Below are positions 1-6,160 of a stretch of 6,580 nt of DNA, piece by piece; position 1 is the stretch's first letter, and each line of letters starts with the position of its first letter. A model generated the notes under the pieces. That model saw only the letters and a program-made list of their open reading frames with translations, searched no databases and was not told the DNA's origin. Origin of the DNA: Chloroflexota bacterium (lineage in GTDB: Bacteria > Chloroflexota > Anaerolineae > Anaerolineales > UBA4823); the NCBI GenBank assembly GCA_030613705.1, contig JAUWLJ010000120.1, positions 1-6,580 on the forward strand. Reading direction: 5' to 3'. Position numbers and translations under genes: made by a program.

Positions 1-1137
1 CAGGTTGAATAGACGCTTGAGGGTGGGCATCTTCCTCTTACTCATGGCAGTCATATACATGAACAAAGGTCCTATCGCCGCTACTGCGAAAACAGGGTAG
101 AGATAAAGGAGAAAATTTCTACTTAAAAGCAGCGGCAGGATCAGCAGCAAGTTGAGCAGCATCAAAGGATGGACGGCATAGTGCGTGAGATGAATCGTTC
201 CTTCAATTTTTACCACCAGGGGCTGCGAAGAGCGCCATAAATCCGGGAGCAATTTCCTTGCAGTTTGGACGCTGCCTTTCGCCCAACGAAACTGCTGGCT
301 TTTGAATGCACTGATATGTTTGGGCAGTTCTGCCGGGCTGGTGATATGAGGCAGATAGCGGATTTTCCATCCACGTAATTGAGCCCGGTAACTAAGATCT
401 AGATCTTCAGTCAGGGTATCATGATGCCATCCTCCAGCATCCTCAATACATTTGCGTCGCCATATCCCCGCCGTTCCATTGAAATTGAGGAATAATCCTG
501 CTCCACTCTTTGTTTCTTGCTCAATGATAAAGTGTCCATCGATTCCATTTGCTTGTGTTCGCGTAAGCAAGGAGTTTTCCCTATTGAGGTGTCCCCAACG
601 GGTTTGTACGCAGCCGGTATTTGCATCTCTATCAAAATAGGGAATCGTACGCTTGAGAAACTCAGGAGATGGCATAAAATCAGCATCAAAGATGGCGATG
701 AAATCACCTTTGGCGGTCTTCATGCCAAATGCCAAAGCTCCTCCCTTATATCCTAGACGATTATTTCGCTGGATGTGTTCGATGTCGATACCTCTGCGTT
801 GCTGAGAAGCTACTAATTGAGAGACTATGTCTTTGGTTATGTCCGTTGAGTCGTCCAAAACCTGGATTTGCAATCGATTACGGGGATAATCTAGCGCTGC
901 AACCGATTCAATTAGACGCTCTACTACATAACGCTCGTTGTAAATTGGGAGCTGCACAGTGACATGAGGCCAGTCATTTCCGGAAACTGGCTCTATGATT
1001 GGAATGGGGTTATGACGCCATCTACGCAATCCAGCTAAGATCAGCGCGTTGAACCCATAGATAGCCAATAATCCAATATTTGTCAGGTAAAGAAATTCAA
1101 GGATATATAAGTGAATGCCCATCTGATTGATTACCAT
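1..1137 (-). CDS. Processive-type family 2 glycosyltransferase, 3' end cut by window
   Basis: The frame is open from ATG at 1137 to the left edge: 379 residues with no stop, so the C-terminus is missing. It should be an inner-membrane GT2 enzyme that transfers sugar from a nucleotide donor onto a growing glycan, related to cellulose synthase-like/glucomannan synthase proteins. The layout is an N-terminal membrane segment (about 12-36), then the catalytic domain with VQLPIYNE (61-68), DDSTD (95-99), the metal-binding DAD (151-153), TED (243-245, likely catalytic base) and QQFRW (281-285, the Q-x-x-R-W signature of processive GT2 enzymes). Two further membrane segments follow, at about 322-339 and 343-363. 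The start lies 2 bases after the doxX stop, so translation is probably coupled; I see no strong Shine-Dalgarno. The family is clear. The polymer made (glucan, mannan or a glycolipid sugar) cannot be told from the sequence. Confidence 0.9.
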   Translation of the reverse strand, partial: MVINQMGIHLYILEFLYLTNIGLLAIYGFNALILAGLRRWRHNPIPIIEPVSGNDWPHVTVQLPIYNERYVVERLIESVAALDYPRNRLQIQVLDDSTDITKDIVSQLVASQQRRGIDIEHIQRNNRLGYKGGALAFGMKTAKGDFIAIFDADFMPSPEFLKRTIPYFDRDANTGCVQTRWGHLNRENSLLTRTQANGIDGHFIIEQETKSGAGLFLNFNGTAGIWRRKCIEDAGGWHHDTLTEDLDLSYRAQLRGWKIRYLPHITSPAELPKHISAFKSQQFRWAKGSVQTARKLLPDLWRSSQPLVVKIEGTIHLTHYAVHPLMLLNLLLILPLLLSRNFLLYLYPVFAVAAIGPLFMYMTAMSKRKMPTLKRLFNL

Positions 1138-1139
1138 TC

Positions 1140-1637
1140 TTACCAAAGAAAAGGTATCCTGGGTTCTCCTCTCCGATTGAACAACAGGTTGTCAATCCCA
1201 ATACTTCTCCCCGCTCTGGTGACCATTACGACTCCGAGGATTCCCAACATCATGCCATAACTCCAAGGCCAGTCATGACCGAAAGTTGCTAGAAAAGTGT
1301 TGATTATGAAAATAATACCTGCAAAGCTGGTCAGGGGTGTAAGGAAACCCAACAACAAGAAAAATCCTATCAGGAATTCTGCCACCAATTGAAATGGTGC
1401 AAAGAATCCGCGAATAGGGAGAATGATGCCATTGATAAAAGCTGCATACCATGCCAATGGATTTTCTGATTGGGGAAATACGTTGGTGAAGAAATCAACT
1501 AATCCATCGGGTGTGTAGAAACCTTTTGAGAGATTACTGGCCCAGGTAGTGAGAAATATTACTCCTAGCAAGATGCGCAATAACGAAATCCATGCCAACG
1601 GCACGCGGTGAGTCTTTGTCCCTAATAATTTTTCCAT
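1140..1637 (-). CDS. DoxX-family integral membrane protein
   Basis: This 165-residue protein has four likely membrane segments (about 15-34, 79-97, 104-118 and 127-141). Family-like features are Arg21 in the first segment, Glu87 in the second, and the C-terminal pattern GRSIGIDNLL (143-152) after the last helix, ending in a short basic tail. Length fits DoxX-type proteins, whose best known members are small subunits of thiosulfate:quinone oxidoreductase; most others have no proven function. The ATG at 1637 is preceded by an AGGA Shine-Dalgarno about 8 bases away. The gene starts 29 bases after the permease gene and ends 2 bases before the glycosyltransferase start, so it sits inside the operon. 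No partner such as a DoxA-type subunit is visible. A quinone-linked redox step on a chalcogen oxyanion would suit the context, but that is inference. Confidence 0.82.
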   Translation of the reverse strand: MEKLLGTKTHRVPLAWISLLRILLGVIFLTTWASNLSKGFYTPDGLVDFFTNVFPQSENPLAWYAAFINGIILPIRGFFAPFQLVAEFLIGFFLLLGFLTPLTSFAGIIFIINTFLATFGHDWPWSYGMMLGILGVVMVTRAGRSIGIDNLLFNRRGEPRIPFLW

Positions 1638-1666
1638 AATGAGGATCCTTTTCCAATCTAATCTTC

Positions 1667-3433
1667 TTATGCTGCGCGCAGGGTTTTTCTTGCGCTTGCA
1701 CTTATCATATCAACGATGAATGTGATCACGATAAAAACGATCAGTATCGCAAGAACAGCCTGGTTGTCGAAGCTGCTGAGTTGTTCTGTGAGCGAGCGAC
1801 CTAATCCACCTGCTCCGACTTGCCCCACAATCACAGTTGCGCGAATGATTTCCTCCCAACGATATAAGAGATAGCTAATAAAGCGTGGATATGTTGGGGG
1901 TAGAGCTCCGTACATGAAAACCCCCCCCATTCCCGCTCCTTGCGCTTTGAGCGCTAATAGTGGTCGTTCATCGAGATTTTCTACCACCTCTGCCATGAGT
2001 CGTCCCAGAACCCCCAAAGTATAGATTCCCAAGGCCAACGCGCCTGGTAAAACTCCAGGAAATAAGACATACAACAAAATCAGTGCCCAGATCGGCGCTG
2101 GTATGGAGCGGAGAACTAATAACAATCCTCTGGTCAGGACCAGTAGTGCGGTCGCCAAGAGCCGGGGTGCATTCTTTTCACGACCAGAGGCAAATATTCC
2201 ACCTGGTAGGAGGAAGTTATTTGCTGCCGGGAACGAGAGAATCAATCCAATCACACCCGCGAATGCGACTGCCAGGAAGCTCATCGATAAGGTTATTTTT
2301 GAAAGGTCGATCCATTCACCTAATGAAAAGACTTCAAAAGTTGGAGGGAATGCGCTTTGGCCCACACTGACCATGTTTTGAGATGTTCGCTCGGAGATTA
2401 ATATTCCGAAATCCGGATTTATATACCAAAATGAAAGAGGTACAAGCACAGCAGCGAAAATTATCGAGAATTTAACAACTCGATCCTGGTAGCTTGGATC
2501 GACACCTTTGCGGGTGGTCTGGATCGCCTCCAGATCAATACACGTCCCGCCACACCGGCTCTCTACACCTAACCGCCGCCTTAATATACTACTCCAAAGA
2601 TCAGCTAACCCATTCAGCAAAAATAGTGCAAATAATAAAGTCCAGATTTCCGTGAATTTTAAGGTTTGCAGACTTAGGAAGATTTGGTACCCTAAACCAC
2701 CTACGCCGACTATGCCAAGAACTGCAGCAGCTCGGATCGCACATTCAAACCTATAAAAACCATAGGCAAGCATATCTGCGAAAGTTAAGGGTAATAAACC
2801 GTAAAGAAATGCTTTTGTTGGGGAAACTCCACTGTTCAATAAAGCGTTTAATGGTTCATGATTCGTCTCATCGATGATTTCCGAAAACACCTTAGCGATG
2901 ATTGCACTGAAGGGAATCGATATAGCCAAAATCGCTGATAGTGGATCTAACCCAATTATTGCCACAAAAATCAAAGCCCAGATAACTTCATGTACCGATC
3001 TAAACAGTACCAAAATCCATCGAAGGACTAGCCACAAACCGCGCACAAAGATAGGTAAATCTTGATCATTGCGTGCGATCGTATAAGATTTTATCCACGT
3101 CTCCGAAGCCACCACTCCGCCAAAGAAGCCAAAGACAATGCTCAAGAACAACCCACTTACAGCGAATGCCAAAGTTGTCAGTGTGGCTTTAAGGGTTAAT
3201 TGGATGAACTCTCTACTTAGTTCGGGATTAATACTTGCGGTCAGAAATTCCAGTCCAAGAGTAATACCCCCCGTGTTGATCAATTCATTTTGGAATATTC
3301 CACTCTCCAGCAGGGCCCAAAACAAGCCGCCAATAAAAATTATCACCCACATCAGGCGTCGGTTGAAAAATGAGGGACGCTGAGGAATCTCGATCACTGA
3401 ACCAACAGATATAGAGCCAAGTGTCTTTTGCAT
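1667..3433 (-). CDS. phnE: Fused double-domain PhnE-like ABC permease
   Basis: At 588 residues this is about twice the usual PhnE length, and it holds two permease domains in one chain (about 75-290 and 375-588). Each carries its own EAA loop, which docks onto the ATPase: 185-215, ending YGLLP, and 482-512, ending YGALPP. Each also has the PhnE-type pair of motifs: RSVHEVIWALIF (145-156) with RAAAVLGIVGVGGLG (234-248) in the first half, and RSIPAPIWALIL (442-453) with RATVIVGQVGAGGLG (531-545) in the second. An extra membrane segment lies near 28-48. The hydrophilic linker (about 288-320) contains CGGTC (294-298). The start ATG follows the phnC stop by 6 bases and its AAGG Shine-Dalgarno overlaps that stop, implying translational coupling. 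Known relatives import phosphonate, phosphite or selenate; the permease alone does not fix the substrate. Confidence 0.93.
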   Translation of the reverse strand: MQKTLGSISVGSVIEIPQRPSFFNRRLMWVIIFIGGLFWALLESGIFQNELINTGGITLGLEFLTASINPELSREFIQLTLKATLTTLAFAVSGLFLSIVFGFFGGVVASETWIKSYTIARNDQDLPIFVRGLWLVLRWILVLFRSVHEVIWALIFVAIIGLDPLSAILAISIPFSAIIAKVFSEIIDETNHEPLNALLNSGVSPTKAFLYGLLPLTFADMLAYGFYRFECAIRAAAVLGIVGVGGLGYQIFLSLQTLKFTEIWTLLFALFLLNGLADLWSSILRRRLGVESRCGGTCIDLEAIQTTRKGVDPSYQDRVVKFSIIFAAVLVPLSFWYINPDFGILISERTSQNMVSVGQSAFPPTFEVFSLGEWIDLSKITLSMSFLAVAFAGVIGLILSFPAANNFLLPGGIFASGREKNAPRLLATALLVLTRGLLLVLRSIPAPIWALILLYVLFPGVLPGALALGIYTLGVLGRLMAEVVENLDERPLLALKAQGAGMGGVFMYGALPPTYPRFISYLLYRWEEIIRATVIVGQVGAGGLGRSLTEQLSSFDNQAVLAILIVFIVITFIVDMISASARKTLRAA

Positions 3434-3439
3434 GATGCC

Positions 3440-4198
3440 TTAATTTCGGCCTTGATAAAGCGAATTAATCATTGACTCTGTTATAAAATCCGTCGAAGAA
3501 TCGAATAGGATGCGACCTTTTCGCAACCCGATAATACGTTCATAATGACTTTTAGCAAATTCAATCGCATGCAAACTACTGATCAGAGTTTTACCTGAGC
3601 GATAACTTAAGTCCAACAGTAAATCCATAATCTCTTTGCTGAGCCCCGGATCGAGATTGGAAATCGGTTCATCAGCAAGAATGGCTTCAGGATTTTGAAC
3701 CAGAACCCGTGCAATTGCTACTCTTTGCTGCTGCCCTCCCGAAAGACGATCAGTCCGTTCATAGAGTTTTTCTGGTATACCAACTTGCTCCAAAGCATTA
3801 AAAGCCGTCTGGATATCCATGGGTCGGATCAACGATATGAGCGACCTGCTGAAACTCCAGTGAGCGAGATGACCTGCATTAATATTATGTACTACTTGCA
3901 AGTTATCTATCAAATGAAATTGTTGGTATATCGTGCCAATTCGGCTTTGTACTTTGCGCAGAGCACCTGCACTCAATTTGTCCAATCTCTGACCCAAAAC
4001 ACGCACTTCGCCGGATGTTGGAAATAAGGTTCCATTCAGCAGTCTGATGAGCGTGCTTTTCCCTGCACCGCTCGGACCAACCAAAGCAACCCGCTCGCCA
4101 GCCTCGACTTTAAAGGTGATATCCTCCAGGGCTGGAAAATCACCGAATTTCCTGCTGGCTTGGTGCAGTTCAAAGATGGGTTGATCGCTTATCGCTAT
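3440..4198 (-). CDS. phnC: PhnC-like ABC transporter ATPase with probable ATA start
   Basis: This is the ATP-hydrolysing subunit that drives the importer. From the proposed start the protein has 252 residues, normal for PhnC. Visible motifs are Walker A GPSGAGKST (41-49, Lys47), Q-loop IYQQF (90-94), signature LSGGQ (152-156), Walker B AILADEP (172-178, Glu177), D-loop SNLDP (180-184) and switch His210. The segment AGHLAHWSFSRSLISL before the helical region is PhnC-like. The only usual start in frame is TTG at 4084, just before Walker A, but that would delete the first strands (FELHQASRKFGDF, PALEDITFKV), which clearly belong to the fold. Upstream the frame is open only back to a stop at 4214-4216 and has no ATG, GTG or TTG. 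ATA at 4198 lies 5 bases after GGAAGG and gives a full-length N-terminus. A real ATG mutated or miscalled to ATA is the other explanation. Function is sure; the start is not. Confidence 0.88.
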   Translation of the reverse strand: MAISDQPIFELHQASRKFGDFPALEDITFKVEAGERVALVGPSGAGKSTLIRLLNGTLFPTSGEVRVLGQRLDKLSAGALRKVQSRIGTIYQQFHLIDNLQVVHNINAGHLAHWSFSRSLISLIRPMDIQTAFNALEQVGIPEKLYERTDRLSGGQQQRVAIARVLVQNPEAILADEPISNLDPGLSKEIMDLLLDLSYRSGKTLISSLHAIEFAKSHYERIIGLRKGRILFDSSTDFITESMINSLYQGRN

Positions 4199-4203
4199 GA
4201 GTG

Positions 4204-4209
4204 CCTTCC
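4204..4209 (-). promoter_or_regulatory. Shine-Dalgarno that fixes the phnC start
   Basis: Read on the minus strand, GGAAGG follows directly after the phnD stop codon TAA and precedes ATA (4198-4196) by the five bases CACTC. This is nearly ideal spacing and is the main reason for choosing ATA. A second ATA two codons on (4192) and ATC at 4177 are worse placed. Confidence 0.6.
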
Positions 4210-5103
4210 TTATTTAATCTTGCCGATCTCTCGTCCGATGGTTTCTATCTCTATGTAATTTCCATTCTCGGTAACTATGAACTTCTCAGCATTGAAGAGA
4301 TCCAGGATTTCCTGGTGATCTGGATTGTTAACATCCAATTGGGTGAATGCCTGGGTTACACGTTCGATGAAATCCTCACCATAGCGCTCAACAACATCCG
4401 GGCGAATCACCCAATGGTAATCATAAAAGCCAGGCGTACGCCAGATGCCCTGGACTTTATTTAAATCCACCTCACCCGATTCAACGTGGCTCAACCAGAC
4501 TTGCTCATTCAACACGCCAGACTCATAAGAGCCTGCTTCCACCAATTCTATAGTGGTGTTATGGGAGCCAGAAAAGCCCGCTTCTCCATTAATTTCGCTT
4601 AATTCCACACCAGCTTGGCTCAAGTAGTATTGAGGCATCAGGCGACCAGATGTCGAAGACTCGGACCCGAAAGTAAAACTATGACCCTTCAGCTGACTTA
4701 AGCCATTGATATCTTCGATTGGCGTGATGCCACTATCTGTATTAGCGATAAATATGGAATGGAACTCTTCATCAATATTGCGTTGGAGGATTGCCTGTGC
4801 ATCATCAACCTGCAACCGTGCTTGAACACCAGTTAAACCCCCAAACCACACCATGTCCAAATCGCCGACGCGGAAGGCGGTTACTGAAGCTGCATAATTC
4901 GTAACCGGAATATATTCAACTTGAACATCTAACTCTTCCATTAAATAATCGGCCAATAATTCAAACCGGCGCTGCAGTTTTTCTGGGTTCTGATCGGGAA
5001 TCGCACTGATAACGAAAGGTTCAGTGTCTTGATCGCTTGAACTGGGTGCACACGCAACTAGTAAAATTGATAACACAAATCCGAGAATTAGTACCTGTTT
5101 CAT
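4210..5103 (-). CDS. phnD: Substrate-binding lipoprotein, phosphonate/selenate ABC transporter type
   Basis: This 297-residue extracytoplasmic binding protein captures the oxyanion and delivers it to the permease. The N-terminus is a lipoprotein signal: a short charged start, a hydrophobic stretch and the lipobox LVAC with Cys18 as anchor. The mature part has IPDQNPEKL (35-43), VPVTNYAASV-like core (66-74), VWFGGLTGVQAR (85-96), FGSESSTSGRLMP (145-157), GFSGSHNTTI (176-185) and WRTPGFYDYHWV (221-232). The S-x-S-S-T-S-G stretch matches the anion-binding loop position of PhnD/PtxB proteins, but as I recall the family, the combination with FGGLTGVQAR and the IPDQ start is typical of the subfamily annotated as putative selenate binding proteins. 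ATG at 5103 has GGAG five bases upstream. It is the first gene of the operon and ends 11 bases before the phnC start. Substrate is inferred: selenate or another oxyanion, with phosphonate/phosphite as alternatives. Confidence 0.9.
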   Translation of the reverse strand: MKQVLILGFVLSILLVACAPSSSDQDTEPFVISAIPDQNPEKLQRRFELLADYLMEELDVQVEYIPVTNYAASVTAFRVGDLDMVWFGGLTGVQARLQVDDAQAILQRNIDEEFHSIFIANTDSGITPIEDINGLSQLKGHSFTFGSESSTSGRLMPQYYLSQAGVELSEINGEAGFSGSHNTTIELVEAGSYESGVLNEQVWLSHVESGEVDLNKVQGIWRTPGFYDYHWVIRPDVVERYGEDFIERVTQAFTQLDVNNPDHQEILDLFNAEKFIVTENGNYIEIETIGREIGKIK

Positions 5104-5108
5104 TAGAT

Positions 5109-5112
5109 CTCC
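5109..5112 (-). promoter_or_regulatory. Shine-Dalgarno of the phnD-like gene
   Basis: GGAG on the minus strand, five bases before ATG at 5103. An ATG 16 bases further upstream is out of frame, so this site supports the chosen start. Confidence 0.7.
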
Positions 5113-5130
5113 GAATCATACGATTTCCAA

Positions 5131-5155
5131 TGGATTATTTTCGCTAAATAATCCA
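5131..5155 (-). repeat. Perfect 10-bp inverted repeat just before phnD
   Basis: TGGATTATTT and AAATAATCCA are exact reverse complements around a 5-base centre (TCGCT on the plus strand). The element ends 27 bases before the phnD start. It may be an operator for a dimeric regulator or a hairpin in the 5' untranslated RNA close to the ribosome binding site. No T-run follows it on the minus strand, so it is not a standard terminator. Confidence 0.75.
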
Positions 5156-5172
5156 AAGCTTGTATCAAGTAC

Positions 5173-5200
5173 ATTTTATTCGAGCTGTGGAAGTTTACAG
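5173..5200 (-). promoter_or_regulatory. Possible sigma70-type promoter for the transporter operon
   Basis: On the minus strand, CTGTAA (5200-5195, three of six to consensus) and TAAAAT (5178-5173, five of six) are 17 bases apart. Transcription would begin near 5166 and give a leader of about 60 bases containing the 5131-5155 hairpin. The -10 is good and the -35 weak, so an activator may be needed, or the match may be chance in AT-rich DNA. Confidence 0.3.
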
Positions 5201-5202
5201 CT
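5183..5202. repeat. Inverted repeat, 6-bp arms
   Basis: AGCTGT (5183-5188) and ACAGCT (5197-5202) are exact reverse complements with an 8-base centre. It overlaps the weak -35 of the candidate promoter, so it could be an operator, or a hairpin of the proposed leader RNA. Confidence 0.45.
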
Positions 5203-5213
5203 ACCTGCTGATA

Positions 5214-5235
5214 GTGAGAGGATAATGCCTCTCAC
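5214..5235. repeat. Perfect 8-bp inverted repeat (hairpin)
   Basis: GTGAGAGG (5214-5221) and CCTCTCAC (5228-5235) pair perfectly around a 6-base loop. It sits about 67 bases past the methyltransferase stop. The stem is strong, but the minus-strand sequence after it (TATCAGCAGG) has no T-run, so it does not look like an intrinsic terminator; it may stabilise the methyltransferase mRNA end or belong to the leader. Confidence 0.65.
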
Positions 5236-5264
5236 AACGCATAACTATTAAGACGCCAGATAAA

Positions 5265-5279
5265 ATGTAATTCTTACAT
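5265..5279. repeat. Operator-like palindrome
   Basis: ATGTAA-TTC-TTACAT is an exact palindrome with 6-bp arms and a 3-base centre, 23 bases past the methyltransferase stop. The size fits a site for a dimeric helix-turn-helix regulator; I do not recognise it. Its left arm is shared with the long-range repeat 5260-5269, so the two pairings exclude each other in RNA. Confidence 0.5.
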
Positions 5280-5301
5280 CCTCAATCTGATGGGAACACC
5301 T

Positions 5302-6039
5302 CTACTGAGACCCTTTTCGAGCACTGACAACCATCGTTGGGCAGTCTTCAACAAGAGGTATCCCTTCATATCCCCCATAGAAATCTAAGTCGATAAACCC
5401 CGCAATTTCCAGAAGCTTTTTGATCTCTGTTTGGTTGAATATTCGGTAGCGGAGCAAATAAGTTCGCTGATTATTGTAGGATACTTGGGTAAATACTTCA
5501 GTAACCAATTTGAGCTTTTGATTGTAACTTCGTTCAACTTCTGTATAGGTTTCACCTTCGCCAAAACGCTCGCTTGTTTTTAGATTGCTTTCTAGCCATT
5601 CTCGCTGCGGTAATTCGGCGATGAAATATCCTCCTGGGCGAAGAGATTGCGCTACATTAAAAAGCAATCGGTGGTTATCCTCTTGATCATCTACCTGTCC
5701 CAATGTGGTGAACAAACAAATTGAAGCGTCAAATTCGTCTACCCGCTGGAAATCTTCGCCTTTCATTTGGAGAAACTCGGGTTTCATACGTTCTCCGGCA
5801 GCTCTTACTCTTGCAGCCGCGATCATCACTTCAGATGGATCGATTCCCAGGACATTAAACCCACGACGGGCGAGTTCAATGCTGTGCCTTCCATCTCCAC
5901 AACCCATATCCAGGATCCTGCCACCTGAGTTTATATCAGTGATAGAGAGGATGAAATCTATTTCCTTTGCAGTTCTCTCTGGCGTAAGCAGTGGATGATG
6001 GAGATATGGAGAACCTTGATCAAAGAAATTAGGTTTCAT
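5302..6039 (-). CDS. Class I SAM-dependent methyltransferase
   Basis: This 245-residue soluble enzyme transfers a methyl group from S-adenosylmethionine to an unknown acceptor. The Rossmann-like domain shows motif I ILDMGCGDGRHS (42-53, with the GxGxG glycines), the ribose-binding acidic residue Asp67 in GIDPS, GEDF with Asp96 near the adenine, and the post-motif strand ASICLFTTLGQ (105-115) followed by LRPGGYFIAEL (133-143). The N-terminal SPYLHHPLLTPERTAKEIDFIL (10-31) resembles the cap seen in ubiquinone/menaquinone-type and many unassigned methyltransferases. The C-terminal half (about 145-245), including YLLRYRIFNQTEIKKLLEIAGF, probably shapes the acceptor pocket. ATG at 6039 gives a normal N-terminus but has no clear Shine-Dalgarno. 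The gene stands about 100 bases after the radical SAM gene and 198 bases before the transporter. Methylation of a selenium or other small compound is possible but nothing here proves it. Confidence 0.88.
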   Translation of the reverse strand: MKPNFFDQGSPYLHHPLLTPERTAKEIDFILSITDINSGGRILDMGCGDGRHSIELARRGFNVLGIDPSEVMIAAARVRAAGERMKPEFLQMKGEDFQRVDEFDASICLFTTLGQVDDQEDNHRLLFNVAQSLRPGGYFIAELPQREWLESNLKTSERFGEGETYTEVERSYNQKLKLVTEVFTQVSYNNQRTYLLRYRIFNQTEIKKLLEIAGFIDLDFYGGYEGIPLVEDCPTMVVSARKGSQ

Positions 6040-6105
6040 CTGGACCGTAAGATAATATCTGAAATTGTGAATTTGGAAGGTATTTATTCAGGTGGGGCAT
6101 GGAGA

Positions 6106-6124
6106 TTCCCACTCACGGTGGGAA
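6106..6124. repeat. Perfect 7-bp hairpin between radical SAM and methyltransferase genes
   Basis: TTCCCAC (6106-6112) and GTGGGAA (6118-6124) pair around a 5-base loop. A second GGTGGG copy at 6091-6096 could pair with the same CCCAC instead, giving alternative folds. There is no T-run on either strand. It may mark the end of the radical SAM transcript or control the methyltransferase gene. The rest of the short gap (6040-6143) shows no convincing promoter. Confidence 0.45.
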
Positions 6125-6143
6125 AATAAACATTGCGCTTCAT

Positions 6144-6160
6144 TCAGAGGCTGTCTCTGA
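6144..6160. repeat. Small inverted repeat over the radical SAM stop codon
   Basis: TCAGAG (6144-6149) and CTCTGA (6155-6160) are exact reverse complements with a 5-base loop, and the minus-strand TGA stop lies inside the repeat. It could be a weak 3'-end hairpin; chance is also plausible at this length. Confidence 0.3.

Larger units (their letters stand above)
5170..5269 (-). other. Candidate three-way-junction leader RNA or long inverted repeat
   Basis: TACATTTTAT (5170-5179) and ATAAAATGTA (5260-5269) are exact reverse complements 80 bases apart. Between them lie two local perfect inverted repeats, 5183-5202 (6-bp arms) and 5214-5235 (8-bp arms). In minus-strand RNA this would fold as a closing stem with two hairpins inside, like a structured leader. 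The closing stem is all A-U but for one G-C/C-G pair. It would need a promoter to the right of 5279, which I cannot identify, or read-through from the methyltransferase gene. If the promoter proposed at 5173-5200 is real, this region is not transcribed and the repeats would act as DNA sites instead. Confidence 0.35.

Noticed and set aside
411..962. Several frames of 60-100 codons on both strands inside the glycosyltransferase region
   Set aside because: The true coding frame is the minus-strand one open from 1137 to the edge, with all GT2 motifs; the others are shadows.
1921..1928. Run of eight C (eight G in the coding strand) as a frameshift in the permease
   Set aside because: The reading frame is normal on both sides, running through the second EAA loop into the glycine-rich GAGGLG motif, so no frameshift is needed. 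It remains a place where sequencing or slippage errors may occur.
2083..2381. Two overlapping plus-strand frames inside the permease gene
   Set aside because: Both are antisense to well-conserved permease sequence and their translations are low in recognisable structure.
3440..4084. TTG at 4084 as the phnC start
   Set aside because: It begins two residues before Walker A and would remove the first conserved strands, which are plainly encoded upstream in the same frame.
4201..4464. Plus-strand open frame of 87 codons
   Set aside because: It lies entirely opposite the phnD-like gene, has no Shine-Dalgarno of note and no family resemblance; it is a shadow of the minus-strand gene.
5159..5169. 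CTTG-TAT-CAAG palindrome
   Set aside because: Arms of only four bases are common by chance; it is noted as part of the same repeat-rich gap but not called on its own.
5214..5235. Rho-independent terminator after the methyltransferase
   Set aside because: The stem is strong, but no T-run follows on the minus strand, nor is there a gene converging from the plus strand that would use it.
6084..6143. Tiny open frame of 19 codons after the radical SAM stop
   Set aside because: No Shine-Dalgarno, no recognised family, and it crosses a hairpin; kept only as part of the weak selenocysteine idea.
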